Counted from the first letter of the stretch, positions 1 to 8,663 are shown. The stretch is 64,000 nt of DNA from Bog-473 sp963741995 (GCA_963741995.1 CAVUKI010000004.1:1-64000); one strand, 5' to 3'. Made by a program: numbers and translations. The notes: a model not told the origin generated them from the letters alone.

Positions 1-31
1 GAGGTCGTGGGTTCGAATCCCATCACCTCCA
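1..31 (+). tRNA. 3' end of a tRNA gene (partial)
   Basis: The window opens inside a tRNA gene. A T-arm is visible with a 5-bp stem around a 7-nt TTCGAAT loop (positions about 8-24). It is followed by the 3' acceptor strand CACCTCC and discriminator A. The matching 5' acceptor half (GGAGGTG), D-arm and anticodon are outside the window, so the isotype cannot be called. No genomic CCA is encoded, which is common in actinobacteria. Confidence 0.75.
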
Positions 32-342
32 CCCGTTGCCGGATCCACAACGCTTTCCGTGTTCAGAGCTGGTATTTCACTTGGGCATTTGCGACCCTAG
101 GCAACTGCCAAGGTTCGAACCCCTCCCCTGAACTGAGAGCAGGTCCAAATCAGGTCAGCAGTCGAGTCGAATGGGTCAGGCTCCCTCGCGCTCGTACATC
201 ATTGGCGAGGGAGGTCAGTTGGCCTTGATGAGTCGGACACAAAGTATCTTCGACACATTGAGCAGTAGGTTCGCCGTCACGGTCGCATCTTCCGCAATCA
301 TTTTGCGAAGAGCCCTTTCGCTGAGGCTCAGGATCCGGGTGT

Positions 343-351
343 CGTCTGCGG
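343..351. repeat. Left copy of the 9-bp IS target-site duplication
   Basis: CGTCTGCGG immediately precedes the left inverted repeat of the IS256 element and is repeated at 1822-1830. Removing the element plus one copy restores the reading frame of the interrupted cNMP-domain gene. Confidence 0.8.
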
Positions 352-1821
352 ACGTTGTCCCGAACATTGTTGAAGTAAGGCGGTGGTCCCCCGCCTGAGA
401 CCTGCCAGCTGGTAGGGATCGGGCACGACCAAGTAACCCTTAGGAAGGGGACCACCGTGAAGAAGAAGGTAGCTGTTGTGAGCGTCGCCGACGCGGAGGA
501 GGCAGCCCGATTGGCTGACCTGCCGCTCGAGGCGACAGTCGCCCTGGCTGACGTGGCCGGAGCGATCAAGGACGGGTTGCTGGCCTTCGCCTCGGCCCCC
601 GGGCTCGTCGTGATGCGCCAGATGATGGAGGCCGAACTGACCGAGGCGATCGGCGCCAAGCACGCCAAGATCGGGGCCCAAGAGCGGGTCGGAAACTGGC
701 ACGGCAACGCGAAGGGATCGGTCGTGCTCGGCGGGCGCCAGGTCTCCACCGAGCGCCCGCGGGGACGCAGCAGCGCCGGGGCCGAGATCGGGCTCGACAC
801 CTGGAAGGCGTTCAGCTCGGCCGACCTGCTCAACTCCCTGGTCGTCGAGCGCATGCTGGCCGGGGTGGCCACCCGGCGCCACGCCGACGTGGCCGAGCCG
901 GTCGGAGCCGAGCTCGAGGGGGCGCTCCAAGTCCATGTCCAAGTCGGCGGTGTCGCGGCGCTTCGTGGCGGCCACGACCAAGGCCATGGGCGAGCTGATG
1001 GCCCGGAACCTCTCTGACCTCGCCGTGGCCGTGCTCATGATCGACGGGCTCGACGTGGCCGGCTCGTGTGCCGTCGTCGCCCTGGTCATCACGGCTGACG
1101 GCACCAAGATCCCCGTCGGGCTCTGGCTGGGCGACACCGAGAACAAGACCGTCGTGACCGCCCTGTTGGCCGACCTCGTGGCCCGGGGCCTCGACGTCTC
1201 CTCGGGCGTGCTCTGCGTCATCGACGGCGCCAAGGCGCTGGCCGCGGGCATCAAAAAGGTCTTCGGCGACGCCGCAGTGGTGCAGCGCTGCGTACTGCAC
1301 AAGCGTCGAAACGTCGAGGGCTACCTGCCCAAGGAGCCGGCCGCTGTCGTCGACAAGCGACTGGCCCTCATCTTCGCCCAGCCCGACGCGACCAAGGGGC
1401 TGGCCGCCGCCAAGAACCTTGCCAAAGAGCTCGAGGCCGACCATCCCGACGCCGCTGCCTCACTGCGTGAAGGGCTCGACGACATGTTCACCGTGCGGCG
1501 CCTCGGCGTCGGGGGCACCTTGGCCGCGACGCTGACCACCACGAATTGCATCGAGTCGATGATCTCGATCGCCAAGCGGACGACGCGTCGAGTCACGAAG
1601 TGGAAGGACGGTTCGATGAAGAAGCGCTGGATCGCCGCCGGCATGCTCGAAGCCGAGCGCTCGTTCCGGCACGTGCGCGGCCACAAGGACATGGCCAAGC
1701 TGGTCGATGCCCTCCGACGCGAGGTCACACCGAATGTTGTTACACCCGAAGAGTACGATCAGGCAGCAGCCTGAACACGCTGTGGCCACCGCTGAACTTC
1801 AACAAGAAGCGGGACATCGTC
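352..1821 (+). mobile_element. IS256-family insertion sequence
   Basis: The element is about 1.47 kb. Imperfect terminal inverted repeats lie at 356-386 and 1786-1816 (24 of 31 positions identical, sharing TGTCCCG, TTGTTGAAGT and GCGGTGG). It is flanked by a perfect 9-bp direct repeat, CGTCTGCGG, at 343-351 and 1822-1830. That matches the 8-9 bp duplications known for the IS256 family. The single transposase gene fills the element. The intact target duplication suggests a relatively recent simple insertion. Confidence 0.85.
457..1774 (+). pseudogene. IS256-family (mutator) transposase, split by a +1 frameshift
   Basis: A GTG start at 457 has AGGAAGGGG about 7 nt upstream. The first frame (457-1017) carries the N-terminal region (GNWHGNAKGSVVLGG, MLAGVATRRHADVAEPVG). 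The protein then continues in the +1 frame as SKSAVSRRFVAATT, followed by the catalytic segments MIDGLD (first Asp), VIDGAKAL (second Asp) and TNCIESM (Glu). The frames cross at a run of five G at 918-922, where one extra G explains the shift. Joined length is about 439 residues, normal for the family. The element is either inactive, mis-assembled by one base, or expressed by slippage on the G run. It encodes the DDE enzyme for cut-and-paste or copy-out transposition of its own IS. Confidence 0.85.
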
Positions 1822-1830
1822 CGTCTGCGG
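1822..1830. repeat. Right copy of the 9-bp IS target-site duplication
   Basis: CGTCTGCGG immediately follows the right inverted repeat of the IS256 element and is identical to 343-351. Confidence 0.8.
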
Positions 1831-1844
1831 CGGCGACGTGGAAA

Positions 1845-1858
1845 GAGCGCTAGCGCTC
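1845..1858. repeat. Perfect 14-bp palindrome GAGCGCTAGCGCTC
   Basis: The palindrome lies just right of the IS duplication and contains the in-frame TAG that ends the right cNMP-domain fragment on the minus strand. It may simply be a coincidence of the decayed coding sequence. No function is assigned. Confidence 0.4.
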
Positions 1859-1935
1859 GAGGAGGAATGACATCTTTCCGAACACGTCGCCAGGACCAAG
1901 GACGCCGACGATACGTTCTTCATCGAGTACTCCAG

Positions 1936-2163
1936 CCGGCCGACTGGTCCGTGGCGGTCCGGTTCGTTCAGTCAGTCTCCACGGGCGTTGACATCCTTCG
2001 GTTATATCCTGTAGAACGTCTTCTCTACGAGGCAGAGGCCTTCGCTTTGGGGGGTAGGTAGATTGTGACGCGCCCATTTGGTCCGCGGACGTGTGCGGCG
2101 AGGATTTGTGGTCGGCCGTGCCGTTCCTAATCGGAGGCAAGGTCTGCCTGCCATGTTCCTGTC
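1936..2163. other. Non-coding stretch between the cNMP remnant and the TetR gene
   Basis: I see no supportable gene here. The region would have held the 5' half of the decayed minus-strand cNMP-domain gene and the promoter of the tetR-type gene that starts at 2164. Confidence 0.5.
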
Positions 2164-2892
2164 ATGGCTGAGCTCACCAGGGAGCGAATAGCCCAGGCGG
2201 CATTGGACGTGGCAGATGAGCTCGGCGCGGCCAGGTTCACCATGCGTGCTGTGGCCGACTCCCTTGGCGTCACTCCCATGGCGCTCTACCACCATGTCGA
2301 GGACAAGGCGGCACTGGTCGCACTGTTGGTCGACGCTGTCATCTCAGAGCGCCCACTCCCGCCACCAACCGGTTCGTGGCACGACGATCTGTGGGAGATG
2401 GCGTGGTGGATGCGGGAGAGCACCTTGACTCATCCGGCGGTGGCTCGGTTACGCCGCGACCATCGGGTCTGGACGACGTCCGTCTTCCCGATGACGGAGC
2501 GCTGGCTCAGTCTTTGGCAACAGAGCGGACTCGAATTCACGGACGCGTTGTTGGCGGCATCAGCGAGCAGTACAGCCATCATCGGGTTCGTCGAGGCGGA
2601 ACTACATCTCGAGGATATGGAGATTCCGAATGACTCACAGCTTGCGTCGTTCCCGAACGCTCGGCTCGCATTTCACCTCGAGCGCGACGGCGCAACGGAA
2701 TTCGAATTAGTGGTGCGGTCGGTCATCGAAGGGGTGCATACCCAGTTGACCGGGAACAATGCGGCCACACCGGTCAGCCAACACGTGCCGACGAGGTCTC
2801 GTACTCGGCGAGCGCCAGCGTCAGGGCGCAGCGAATTGGTGCGTGCCCGGCCGGCCAACCGGCAGAAGGGGGAGCGACGTCGTGGCACCTGA
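2164..2892 (+). CDS. TetR-family transcriptional regulator
   Basis: A 242-residue DNA-binding repressor. The N-terminal TetR helix-turn-helix is clear: ERIAQAALDVADELGAARFT, then a recognition region ending GVTPMALYHHVEDKAAL at residues about 36-52. Residues about 75-200 resemble the ligand-binding TetR_C_1 type. The last 40 residues are Arg-rich and look disordered, which is unusual. The gene lies directly upstream of a secreted solute-binding protein and an esterase-like gene on the same strand, so it may control uptake or hydrolysis of their substrate. The ligand is unknown. Confidence 0.85.
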   Translation: MAELTRERIAQAALDVADELGAARFTMRAVADSLGVTPMALYHHVEDKAALVALLVDAVISERPLPPPTGSWHDDLWEMAWWMRESTLTHPAVARLRRDHRVWTTSVFPMTERWLSLWQQSGLEFTDALLAASASSTAIIGFVEAELHLEDMEIPNDSQLASFPNARLAFHLERDGATEFELVVRSVIEGVHTQLTGNNAATPVSQHVPTRSRTRRAPASGRSELVRARPANRQKGERRRGT

Positions 2893-2981
2893 GGCATTGC
2901 ACAGGGGTCACGGAGTTTCTGCGATCCCGAGTTCGCATCCCTCACGGCCCGTCTCTGCACGTGATCAGCAGAAAGGACACC

Positions 2982-4256
2982 ATGCGCAAAGCGATCGCGG
3001 CTGCTGCCGTACTTCTCTTCGCAATGACGGCGCTCATCCAGCTTGTCTTGGCCGGCTCCGTCGAAGGTGCTACCCAGGATGGGCAGGGTGTCACGCCCAT
3101 CAGTATCAAGGTCGGTATCACCTATCCCGATGTGGCGGCGATCGCCAGCATCATTGATGTCAATCCCGGCAACTACCAGGTGGCGTACTCGACGCTCATC
3201 AAGCAGCTCAACGCCCACGGGGGGATCAACGGCCGAAAGATCGTTCCAGAGTTTGCACCGGTCGATCCGCTTGGGACTGCGGGAGCTGCCACCGCCTGTA
3301 CCCAGCTGACCGAGGACGACAACGTCTTCGCCGTGATGGGGTTCTTCCAGGCGGCCGATGTGGCCTGCTACCTAAACGAACACGACACGCCGATCCTCGG
3401 TGCCTCACTGACCGCAACGCAGTCGGCCCAGGCGAAGGCGCCATGGTTCAACAACATCATCTCCGACAGCGATCTCATCCCCAAGGAGTTGGCGATCTTC
3501 GAGCAGGAGGGCGCCTTCGCCGGAAAGAAGATCGGCGTGATCGGAACGTCGCCTGACCAGGCCGAGATGAATCTTGTCATCCCGGCTCTCCACAAGGTGA
3601 AGGCGGACGTCATTCAGACCGCAACCAACGGTGTCCCGGATACCGACACAGCGGCGTTCAACCAGGAGTACGGGGTCATCGCCGAGAAGTTCCAGTCGTC
3701 GGGAGTGAACACGGTCGTGGCCGTTGGTAACGCAGGCAATAGTTGGGCAGAGGCGCTCCAGGAGAACCAGAGCACCTACCACCCACGGATTGTCGCGACC
3801 GATTACATAGATCTGGACGCTTATGTCACGAACAAGCTGGGCTACAAGCAGTCGATCATCAAGGACGCGCTGACGGCCGGTGGCTACGCGCCGGTCGCCG
3901 TCGTCTGGGGTGACCCGGCGATGAAGCGTTGCATCGCCACCATCCACGCCGCGGAGCCTGGCGCGACTATCAACAACCCAGTAACGGCGACGTCGTCGAC
4001 GCCGGTCACTTGGACGGCGCCGGAACTCGCATGCCAGCAGATGGCCCTGTTCTCTGACTTCGTCAAGGCGGCCGGCAAGACGCTGACAAACCAGACGTTG
4101 GCCAAGGGGGCCGTGTCGGCCGGCAGAGTCACCATTCCCGGTGGGGGTGGGACGCTCGAATTCCCGGCAGGTCACGGTGACGGGGATGGACCGGTGTTCG
4201 TCTATCAGTGGAACCCGACGAAGGGCGTGCTCCAGCTCAAGACCACGGCGGGTTAG
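2982..4256 (+). CDS. Branched-chain-amino-acid-type ABC transporter substrate-binding protein
   Basis: 424 residues, exported. The ATG at 2982 is preferred over a GTG at 2961 because GAAAGGA sits 5 nt upstream of it and it places a signal peptide (RKAIAAAAVLLFAMTALIQL) at the N-terminus. The mature part has the periplasmic-binding-protein type 1 (LivK/Peripla_BP_6) pattern: YSTLIKQLNAHGGINGRKI near residue 70, then DDNVFAVMGFF, then a second lobe beginning around VIGTSPDQ. No permease or ATPase genes lie nearby, so the transporter partners are elsewhere or this is a stand-alone sensor or binder. The substrate cannot be read from the sequence. Confidence 0.8.
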   Translation: MRKAIAAAAVLLFAMTALIQLVLAGSVEGATQDGQGVTPISIKVGITYPDVAAIASIIDVNPGNYQVAYSTLIKQLNAHGGINGRKIVPEFAPVDPLGTAGAATACTQLTEDDNVFAVMGFFQAADVACYLNEHDTPILGASLTATQSAQAKAPWFNNIISDSDLIPKELAIFEQEGAFAGKKIGVIGTSPDQAEMNLVIPALHKVKADVIQTATNGVPDTDTAAFNQEYGVIAEKFQSSGVNTVVAVGNAGNSWAEALQENQSTYHPRIVATDYIDLDAYVTNKLGYKQSIIKDALTAGGYAPVAVVWGDPAMKRCIATIHAAEPGATINNPVTATSSTPVTWTAPELACQQMALFSDFVKAAGKTLTNQTLAKGAVSAGRVTIPGGGGTLEFPAGHGDGDGPVFVYQWNPTKGVLQLKTTAG

Positions 4257-4297
4257 ACCTCGCCTACCTGTTCGACTGGGACTCCGAGGAACGGCCC

Positions 4298-4330
4298 GGG
4301 AGGTGGCCTATCCCACCCTCTTTCTTCTTT
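4298..4330 (+). terminator. Probable Rho-independent terminator after the binding-protein gene
   Basis: A GC-rich inverted repeat (GGTGG at 4302-4306 with CCACC at 4313-4317, extended by flanking G and C runs) is followed directly by a T-rich tract at 4321-4330. It lies 40 nt after the stop of the binding-protein gene. Confidence 0.6.
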
Positions 4331-4472
4331 TCCACAAATTCCGTTCATCACCAGCCAGACCTCGGCGGTCGACGGTGGTCACAGCACATTGTCATGGTGA
4401 CAACGCAACTCGGAAACGGACCCTGCCGTCTGGGGGTCGTCCTCTGGAGTCGCCGCAAACGAAAGGGTATCG

Positions 4473-6542
4473 ATGACCGACTCGAAGACTGACGAACGCG
4501 GTGCCTTGTTCGTGACCGCGGAATCCGAAGACCCGCGTTTCAATCAACCGTACATAGATGTCCGCGAGTGGCGCGACGAGCCGGCAGACGCCCCGGTTTT
4601 CGCCAGCGGCATCACGACGCAGCTGGGCGCCGCCGCGCCGATCAAGGCGCGCCACCTCTATATCCACGGAGGGTTCACGGGAACCGACGCCAAGTTCTCC
4701 TTCTGCTTCCCGCCGGAAGCGGCATACCAGGGACGCTTCTTCCAGGCGACCCACCAGTTGCTCGCCGGCGAGGAGGCCACGGCGCGCAACGTCGCGTTCG
4801 CCCTGGCGAGTGGCGGCTATTCGGTGCAGACGAATATGGGCGGCAGCGACAACGCCCGGACGGCGGTGGGTTCGGCCAAGGGCCAGTCCGACACGACGAT
4901 TCGAGGCTACCGGGTCAACGCTGAGGCCGCGAAGTTCTCTCGCGTCGTGGCAGCCGAGATCTTCGCCCCCCACCGCACCTACGGCTATCTCTACGGCGGG
5001 AGCGGCGGCGCCTACCAAACAGTCACGAGTGCCGAAATGACCACCGGCGTGTGGGACGGGTTCGTGCCCTACGTGATGGGCTCGCCGCAATCCATCCCCA
5101 ATTGTTTCACCGTGCGCGTGAACGCTCTCAGAGTGCTGAAGGACAAGTGGCCGTCCGTCATCGATGCGATCGAGCCGGGCGGAAGCGGTGACCCCTACGC
5201 CGGTCTCAATGACGAGGAACGTGTCGCGCTGGAGGAGGCCACCCGGACGGGGTTCCCGCCCGGGGCGTGGTTCAACTACGTGCCCCAAGGCGGGGGGCCG
5301 CTCGTGCTGGTTGCCAGCTATGTGCCGGTGTTGGACCCGACCTATCTCGACGACTTCTGGAGCAAGCCGGGCTATCTCGGCACCGACCTGACGTCGTCGG
5401 TCGTCGCCGCCCGCATCCAGCACGAGGCGAGCGTCGTCGAGGTGATTTCGGGCCACCAGAACCAGCTCAAGCTGTCGAGCGTCCCCACGGGTGATCTCAC
5501 GGGTGCTGATCTGATCATCACCAGCGGAGCGGCCGCGGGCAAAACCGCCTCGCTCGGCCGCGTCGACTCGGACGGCAAGGGTCACATTGGACTCGTGTTC
5601 GAATCGGTGGGCGAAACGATTGACATCACGGCCGATCCCTCCGTCGTCGGCAGCATCCGGGCCGGCGACGAGGTCCGCATCGATAACTCGAGATTTCTCG
5701 CGCTACAGACCTACCACCGTCATCAATTCCCGCCGGCCAATCCCGACTTCGACTACCCCGACGTCTACGCCTACTTCCGGAACCCCGACGGCACACCGAA
5801 GTACCCCCAGCGGGCTGTGGACATCGGCGCGGCAGGCACCCTCGGCGCCACCGGTCAGATTCCCACTGGTCGCTTCAACGGGAAGATGATCGTGGTGGAG
5901 TGCCTGCACGACGGGGACGCTCTGCCGTGGCAGGCCGACTGGTATCGAAAGAAGGTCGAGGCGGTCGAAGGGTCCCAGGTCGAGGAGAATTACCGACTCT
6001 GGTACGTCGACAACGCCAACCACACCGACCCCACGACCGAGACGCTCGAGACGCATGCCGTCGCCTACTCGGGCACGGTTCAGTACGCGCTGCGCGAGCT
6101 GAGCGCATGGGTCGAGCAGGGCATCGTCCCGCCGCCCACGAGCGACTACCGGGTGCAGGACGGGCAGGTGCACGTGGCGGCGTCCGCGGCAGAACGAAAG
6201 GGCATCCAGCCCGTAATAAATCTCGAAGTGAACGGCGCCGAGCGCGCCGAGGTCGCGGCGGGCGAGGAGGTCACCTTCACCGCACAGATCGAGGTGCCGC
6301 CCGCCTCGGGCAAGGTGGTGTCGGCGACGTGGGACTTCGAGGGCGCGGGCACCTACGCGGACGCCGCTGCGCTCGGTGATCCGTCCTCGGAGACCGTCCA
6401 CGTGGTCGCCACGCACGCCTTCGCCAAACCGGGCACCTACTTCCCGGCGCTCCGCGTGGCCTCCCAACGTGAGGGCAATGCCCGCACCCCTTTCGCCCGA
6501 TCGCAGAACCTCAGCCGGGTCCGGGTAGTGGTCGACAAATGA
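4473..6542 (+). CDS. Large alpha/beta-hydrolase-fold protein with C-terminal PKD-like domain
   Basis: 689 residues, with no signal peptide visible. A nucleophile elbow GGSGG has Ser177 as the likely nucleophile. An Asp in VVECLHDGDALPWQADW and a His in DNANHTDP, in the last third of the hydrolase part, would complete a catalytic triad. An insert of about 100 residues (VISGHQNQLKLSS to AGDEVRIDNSRF) has a beta-rich look and interrupts the hydrolase core. Residues about 590-689 (VSATWDFEGAGTY, THAFAKPGTYFPALRV) match the PKD/Ig-like pattern usually found in extracellular proteins. The layout recalls tannase or feruloyl-esterase-like hydrolases, but the usual tannase motif is absent. It may act on an ester taken up with the upstream binding protein; that is inference. 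Confidence 0.65.
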   Translation: MTDSKTDERGALFVTAESEDPRFNQPYIDVREWRDEPADAPVFASGITTQLGAAAPIKARHLYIHGGFTGTDAKFSFCFPPEAAYQGRFFQATHQLLAGEEATARNVAFALASGGYSVQTNMGGSDNARTAVGSAKGQSDTTIRGYRVNAEAAKFSRVVAAEIFAPHRTYGYLYGGSGGAYQTVTSAEMTTGVWDGFVPYVMGSPQSIPNCFTVRVNALRVLKDKWPSVIDAIEPGGSGDPYAGLNDEERVALEEATRTGFPPGAWFNYVPQGGGPLVLVASYVPVLDPTYLDDFWSKPGYLGTDLTSSVVAARIQHEASVVEVISGHQNQLKLSSVPTGDLTGADLIITSGAAAGKTASLGRVDSDGKGHIGLVFESVGETIDITADPSVVGSIRAGDEVRIDNSRFLALQTYHRHQFPPANPDFDYPDVYAYFRNPDGTPKYPQRAVDIGAAGTLGATGQIPTGRFNGKMIVVECLHDGDALPWQADWYRKKVEAVEGSQVEENYRLWYVDNANHTDPTTETLETHAVAYSGTVQYALRELSAWVEQGIVPPPTSDYRVQDGQVHVAASAAERKGIQPVINLEVNGAERAEVAAGEEVTFTAQIEVPPASGKVVSATWDFEGAGTYADAAALGDPSSETVHVVATHAFAKPGTYFPALRVASQREGNARTPFARSQNLSRVRVVVDK

Positions 6543-6810
6543 CGAATCGCGGGTGAGCAGCGCGGCGATCTGCGCCTTGGGGCTTCAGAGGGCGCGGATC
6601 CAGCGGCTGCACAATGCGAGCGTTCCGGCTTCGGAATTAGCTGCCAGCTAACCCACCCCTACCGATTCCTCGGGGACAACCCCTCGGCTCCACACCCAAC
6701 CGGACAGAAATCATCCCCGTCGGGTGATGAGGTCTTGATGTATCAATGGCATTCTGGATTGGAGTTGCCGACAGTCCCTTTGGGGGCGCGGATTCGAACG
6801 GGATGGAACC
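6543..6810. other. Intergenic region carrying one copy of the 19-bp palindrome
   Basis: No gene is supportable. The palindrome at 6710-6728 lies about 80 nt before a small zinc-ribbon-like ORF, suggesting a promoter region. Confidence 0.5.
6710..6728. promoter_or_regulatory. Palindromic operator-like site, copy 1
   Basis: ATCATCC-CCGTC-GGGTGAT: two 7-bp half-sites with a 5-bp spacer, one mismatch between arms. It is one of six sites of identical architecture between 6.7 and 21 kb. It lies upstream of the small ORF at 6811 and of the 7305-8545 pair. Confidence 0.55.
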
Positions 6811-7005
6811 ATGGAGGAGCGAAGTGAGGGCTGGCTCTTTTTTGCTGGGGGATGGATTCGCCGGAATCTGCAGGCGCTTCGAGAAACGTGGCACAAGGCC
6901 GATGGCTGTCTTGCTCCTGATTGTGAAGAGAGGGCAATGCACTTCCCACCGTCGCGCTACTGCCAGGCCCATTTGAGCTTGGTGACCTCTCAACGTCGTC
7001 GATGA
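6811..7005 (+). CDS. Small Cys/His zinc-binding-like protein (64 aa)
   Basis: A possible small cytosolic protein. An aromatic N-terminal half (GWLFFAGGWIRRNLQALRETW) is followed by the pattern C-x4-C, 14 residues, then C-x2-H (CLAPDC ... RYCQAH). That resembles the short zinc-ribbon seen in many actinobacterial proteins. It is preceded at 6710-6728 by the recurrent palindrome, which supports expression. Codon use is less GC3-biased than in neighbours and the ribosome-binding site is weak, so it could be spurious. Function unknown. Confidence 0.4.
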   Translation: MEERSEGWLFFAGGWIRRNLQALRETWHKADGCLAPDCEERAMHFPPSRYCQAHLSLVTSQRRR

Positions 7006-7304
7006 GCGGAACCGGAGCCGTAAGAGGAACCGCCGTAGTGGTCTCGCATACCGTGATCGCCGCGCGAGGACCGTCGTGACGACGGGGATGTCCGGCGGGA
7101 TCGGCGGTAATGGCATCCGGTTTGAGTTCACCTCTGATTGCCTGTCCGTTCCATTTGTTCTCATTGGTTCGGCAACGGCGCATTGAGTGAGGGGCCACAG
7201 CGGTGTGGTGCAATCCGTTCCTTCTATGATCTTGGAGCTCTCCCGTACCGGCAACGTGTGTCCGGCGTCCCATTCTCCGTGGCGGTGGAGCCACGGAACT
7301 GCTG
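7006..7304. other. Intergenic region with no recognised gene
   Basis: About 300 nt between the small zinc-ribbon-like ORF and the RDD operon. Open frames here have no protein-like composition. Presumably it carries the promoter of the 7305-8545 pair. I see no hairpin or repeat in it. Confidence 0.4.
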
Positions 7305-7994
7305 ATGGATCAATATCTCGTGCCTGAGTCCGCTGAGCCAATGCAGTCACCAAGTGCGCTGACTCCGGATGCGACAGTTCCCCAAGTGCCGGCGCGGGGA
7401 CTCGCGTCAGAACCGCAAGGTTCTACGTTGCACGCGGGTTCGCGGATCGTCGACCTGATTACAGGGACTGCCAAGGTGGGGATCGGCGCGGCGGCCCTCG
7501 TGGCGGGCGAGATCACGAGCAGAACCGTAGGGATCGCCAGAATCGTCGTACCCGCTTCGATTGCCGAGGGCCCTCTTGACGCAGTTGAGCGTCACCTCGG
7601 ACGGCGTCAGGACGAGGCCCGCAAGAGCGAAAGGGAGAATCGAGAGAACGTGGCCGAAGCTGCGGAATCCGTGCTCAATCGGGTCGTCGTCGGGGTTGTC
7701 GACATGCTGGACATGGAGCAGTTGATCGATCATGTGCCGATCAACAGAGTTGTGGCCAGAGTCGATCTCCCGGGAGTAATCGATGAGATCGACCTCGTGG
7801 GGGTCATCCGTGAGTCCACAACCGGACTGGGTGCAGAAACACTTGACGCGGGCCGTGCCGGGCTCATGGCTATGGATCTGTGGAGCGCCCGAGTCGTCGA
7901 CTGGATCCTCCGACGCAAGGAACCCCGGGACTTGGCGGTCCGGCGGAATGGCATTGCTCGACTGGAGAGCGCGAAACCTGAGGCGATCTCGTGA
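7305..7994 (+). CDS. Actinobacterial hypothetical protein paired with an RDD membrane protein
   Basis: 229 residues. There is a variable N-terminus, a hydrophobic stretch (KVGIGAAALVAGEITS, residues about 50-65), a charged linker, then short repeats built on the theme HVPINRVVARVDLPGVIDEIDLVGVIRES (residues about 145-175). That repetitive D/N-x-V pattern is known from actinobacterial proteins encoded directly upstream of RDD-family proteins. Here the stop overlaps the RDD start (GTGA), so translation is coupled. The likely location is the membrane surface. Molecular function is unknown. Confidence 0.7.
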   Translation: MDQYLVPESAEPMQSPSALTPDATVPQVPARGLASEPQGSTLHAGSRIVDLITGTAKVGIGAAALVAGEITSRTVGIARIVVPASIAEGPLDAVERHLGRRQDEARKSERENRENVAEAAESVLNRVVVGVVDMLDMEQLIDHVPINRVVARVDLPGVIDEIDLVGVIRESTTGLGAETLDAGRAGLMAMDLWSARVVDWILRRKEPRDLAVRRNGIARLESAKPEAIS

Positions 7995-8545
7995 GTCGGC
8001 ATCTCGAGATCCGTAGTGAGCGAGGGGAGCAGCTCCAGGGCCTAAGGGCAGGCTTCGTTTCTCGCGCAGTGGCGAGCGGGTCTGATGTTGTTCTGGTTCT
8101 CTGCACCTATGTCGTTGGAGTGATCCTGGTGAGCATTGCATGGGATCTCTTCTTTTCGAATTCAATTTCGATTTCGGCTCCCCCGCATTGGTTGAGTGAA
8201 CTTTTGGTGTGGATTCTTCTCGTCGTGTACTTGACGGTCGGATGGTGGTCCACCGGACGTACTCCGGGGAAGCAGATGTTGGGCTTACGAGTCGGCCGTT
8301 CGGACGGGACACCTCTTCGGTTCTGGCGCGCGCTCTTTCGAGCGATCCTCTGCGCTTCGTTCTTTCCGGCGCTTCTGCTGTCCTTGGTGAACCGCCGAAA
8401 TCGAGGTCTCGAAGATGTAGCGTTTGGGACTGTGGTCACCTACGACTGGTTCCCTGCAAGTTACGAACCGCTGGCTGAGCCGTCCATGGACGTCCAACCA
8501 GTGATTGCAATGCGCCAGTCATCAGTCCCGATTGTGCGTTCCTGA
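7991..8545 (+). CDS. RDD family integral membrane protein
   Basis: 184 residues with a GTG start overlapping the upstream stop. The RDD signature is present: GLRAGFVSRAVASGSDVVLV at the N-terminus (R and D of the first helix), then GWWSTGRTPGKQMLGLRV and a third helix ending RRNRGLEDVAFGT. Three to four transmembrane segments are predicted. RDD proteins have been linked to small-ion transport or lipid handling in some bacteria, but the substrate here is unknown. Confidence 0.85.
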   Translation: MSRHLEIRSERGEQLQGLRAGFVSRAVASGSDVVLVLCTYVVGVILVSIAWDLFFSNSISISAPPHWLSELLVWILLVVYLTVGWWSTGRTPGKQMLGLRVGRSDGTPLRFWRALFRAILCASFFPALLLSLVNRRNRGLEDVAFGTVVTYDWFPASYEPLAEPSMDVQPVIAMRQSSVPIVRS

Positions 8546-8547
8546 CG

Positions 8548-8563
8548 AGGGGTCGTCACCCCT
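8548..8563. terminator. Short perfect inverted repeat between convergent genes
   Basis: AGGGGT-CGTC-ACCCCT begins 3 nt after the RDD stop and lies between convergent genes (8545 and 8664), so a bidirectional terminator role is likely. It shares GGGGTGAC with the recurrent palindrome but lacks the 7-5-7 architecture. Confidence 0.4.
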
Positions 8564-8663
8564 GATGGTCCTTTCATCCGTTTCGACCGGCTTCCTCGGC
8601 TGGTCGTGGTCGCCATGGGCGAGGTCCTTGGGTAATGGGTCGGATCACTGATCCAACGCCCAC

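Larger units (their letters stand above)
215..1935 (-). pseudogene. Cyclic-nucleotide-binding-domain protein, interrupted by IS256
   Basis: Two minus-strand fragments flank the insertion sequence and join in the same frame once one copy of the 9-bp duplication is removed. The right fragment (1822-1933) encodes a cNMP phosphate-binding-cassette motif (LGPGDVFGKMSFLLER; the usual FGE glutamate is Lys here), then an in-frame TAG, then RSFHVAAAD. The left fragment (351-215) continues DDTRILSLSERALRKMIAED and ends VRLIKAN-stop, the usual C-terminal helix of a stand-alone CRP-type sensor domain with no helix-turn-helix. The N-terminal half is not recognisable in one frame upstream of about 1935. 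The gene is dead through insertion, an internal stop and loss of its 5' part. The family call rests on motif resemblance only. Confidence 0.65.

Noticed and set aside
106..131. A second TTCGAAC T-loop-like element near the left edge
   Set aside because: The flanking bases do not form a T-stem or acceptor arm; probably chance.
8548..8563. A seventh copy of the 19-bp palindrome
   Set aside because: It has GGGGTGAC on the minus strand but not the 7-5-7 spacing, and its place between convergent genes fits a terminator better.
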